DNA of 64,000 nucleotides, from the NCBI GenBank assembly GCA_004298905.1, contig SCTK01000016.1:114462-178461 (forward strand), written 5' to 3'. The DNA comes from Burkholderiaceae bacterium (lineage in GTDB: Bacteria > Pseudomonadota > Gammaproteobacteria > Burkholderiales > Burkholderiaceae_D). Positions within the stretch are counted from its first letter, which is position 1, and the number at the start of each line of letters is the position of its first letter. This document shows positions 63,927 through 64,000 of the stretch, in pieces. A program made the position numbers and the translations under genes. The notes under the pieces were generated by a model. It was not told the DNA's origin. It saw only the letters and a list, made by a program, of their open reading frames with translations, and searched no databases.

Positions 63927-64000
63927 TTAAAACTGTACCTGACTTTCCTGCAGCCGTTGTGCATAAATCGCTGGTGGCAGGCCACCCAACTCCTTCTTTG
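63927..64000 (-). CDS. C-terminal end of IS3-type transposase (partial)
   Basis: The minus strand at the window edge reads KKELGGLPPAIYAQRLQESQ then VQF and a stop, the ending style of the rve-type OrfB of IS3-family elements. The rest lies beyond the window. No terminal inverted repeat can be identified here. Confidence 0.5.
   Translation of the reverse strand, partial: KKELGGLPPAIYAQRLQESQVQF

Overview
This 64 kb window is chromosomal DNA of a Gram-negative bacterium, most likely a betaproteobacterium. The evidence is the gene content and order (ompA-ubiG-gph, gyrA-pheA-hisC-tyrA, slpA-ispH, radC-rpmB-rpmG, trxA-rho), a tmRNA tag ending ALAA, a DUF2322 gene, and two PEP-CTERM proteins, which imply an exosortase system elsewhere in the genome. 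Most of the window is GC-rich and densely coded. AT-richer accessory DNA sits at about 15.2-16.5 kb, 47.0-55.1 kb and near the right edge. No genus is assigned.

Layout. 0-5 kb: a leftward moxR / DUF58 / transglutaminase / mltB envelope operon. 5.4-15 kb: a leftward copper-silver resistance cluster (Cys-rich periplasmic protein, CusCBA-type RND pump, a 17-residue peptide, a frameshifted Met-rich protein, a methyltransferase remnant, DUF5676, CopA ATPase). The CopA half has its own FNR-type promoter. 15.2-16.5 kb: a two-gene DUF1828 cassette. 16.7-25.3 kb: DUF2322, rho, trxA, then AddB/AddA-type recombination nuclease-helicase genes. 25.4-37.6 kb: desaturase (with an FNR box), L33/L28, radC, slpA-ispH, PEP-CTERM gene 1, L31 type B, a GT39-type glycosyltransferase, an HTH regulator, orn, an M48 protease, a pterin dehydratase, rsgA, and tyrA. 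37.6-46.6 kb: hisC, pheA, gyrA, an amidohydrolase, ompA, ubiG and gph.

46.7-53.3 kb: ssrA with an integrated island of about 6.3 kb. It carries a tyrosine integrase, a scar of a second integrase, AlpA and HTH regulators, a putative replication/HTH protein, a lipoprotein and two unrecognised AT-rich cargo genes. One cargo gene has a predicted pseudoknot leader. The island ends carry matching GGGGTAAC repeats. Its right flank holds a 153-nt multi-stem element followed by a very strong terminator, a possible unclassified structured RNA. 53.4-55.8 kb: an orphan DGQHR (DndB-like) gene whose promoter sits inside a 24-bp inverted repeat, and a Phd/ParE-type toxin-antitoxin pair lying between two copies of a dehydrogenase 3' end. 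56-64 kb: dehydrogenase, MFS transporter, DoxX, truncated pirin, PEP-CTERM gene 2, a radical SAM protein, a His-rich lipoprotein, an AidB-type acyl-CoA dehydrogenase, a coiled-coil protein and the tail of an IS3-type transposase.

The strongest regulatory observation links two genes 29 kb apart. Both PEP-CTERM genes have consensus sigma-54 (-24/-12) promoters and share a nearly identical 16-bp motif further upstream, as expected of one exosortase-substrate regulon.
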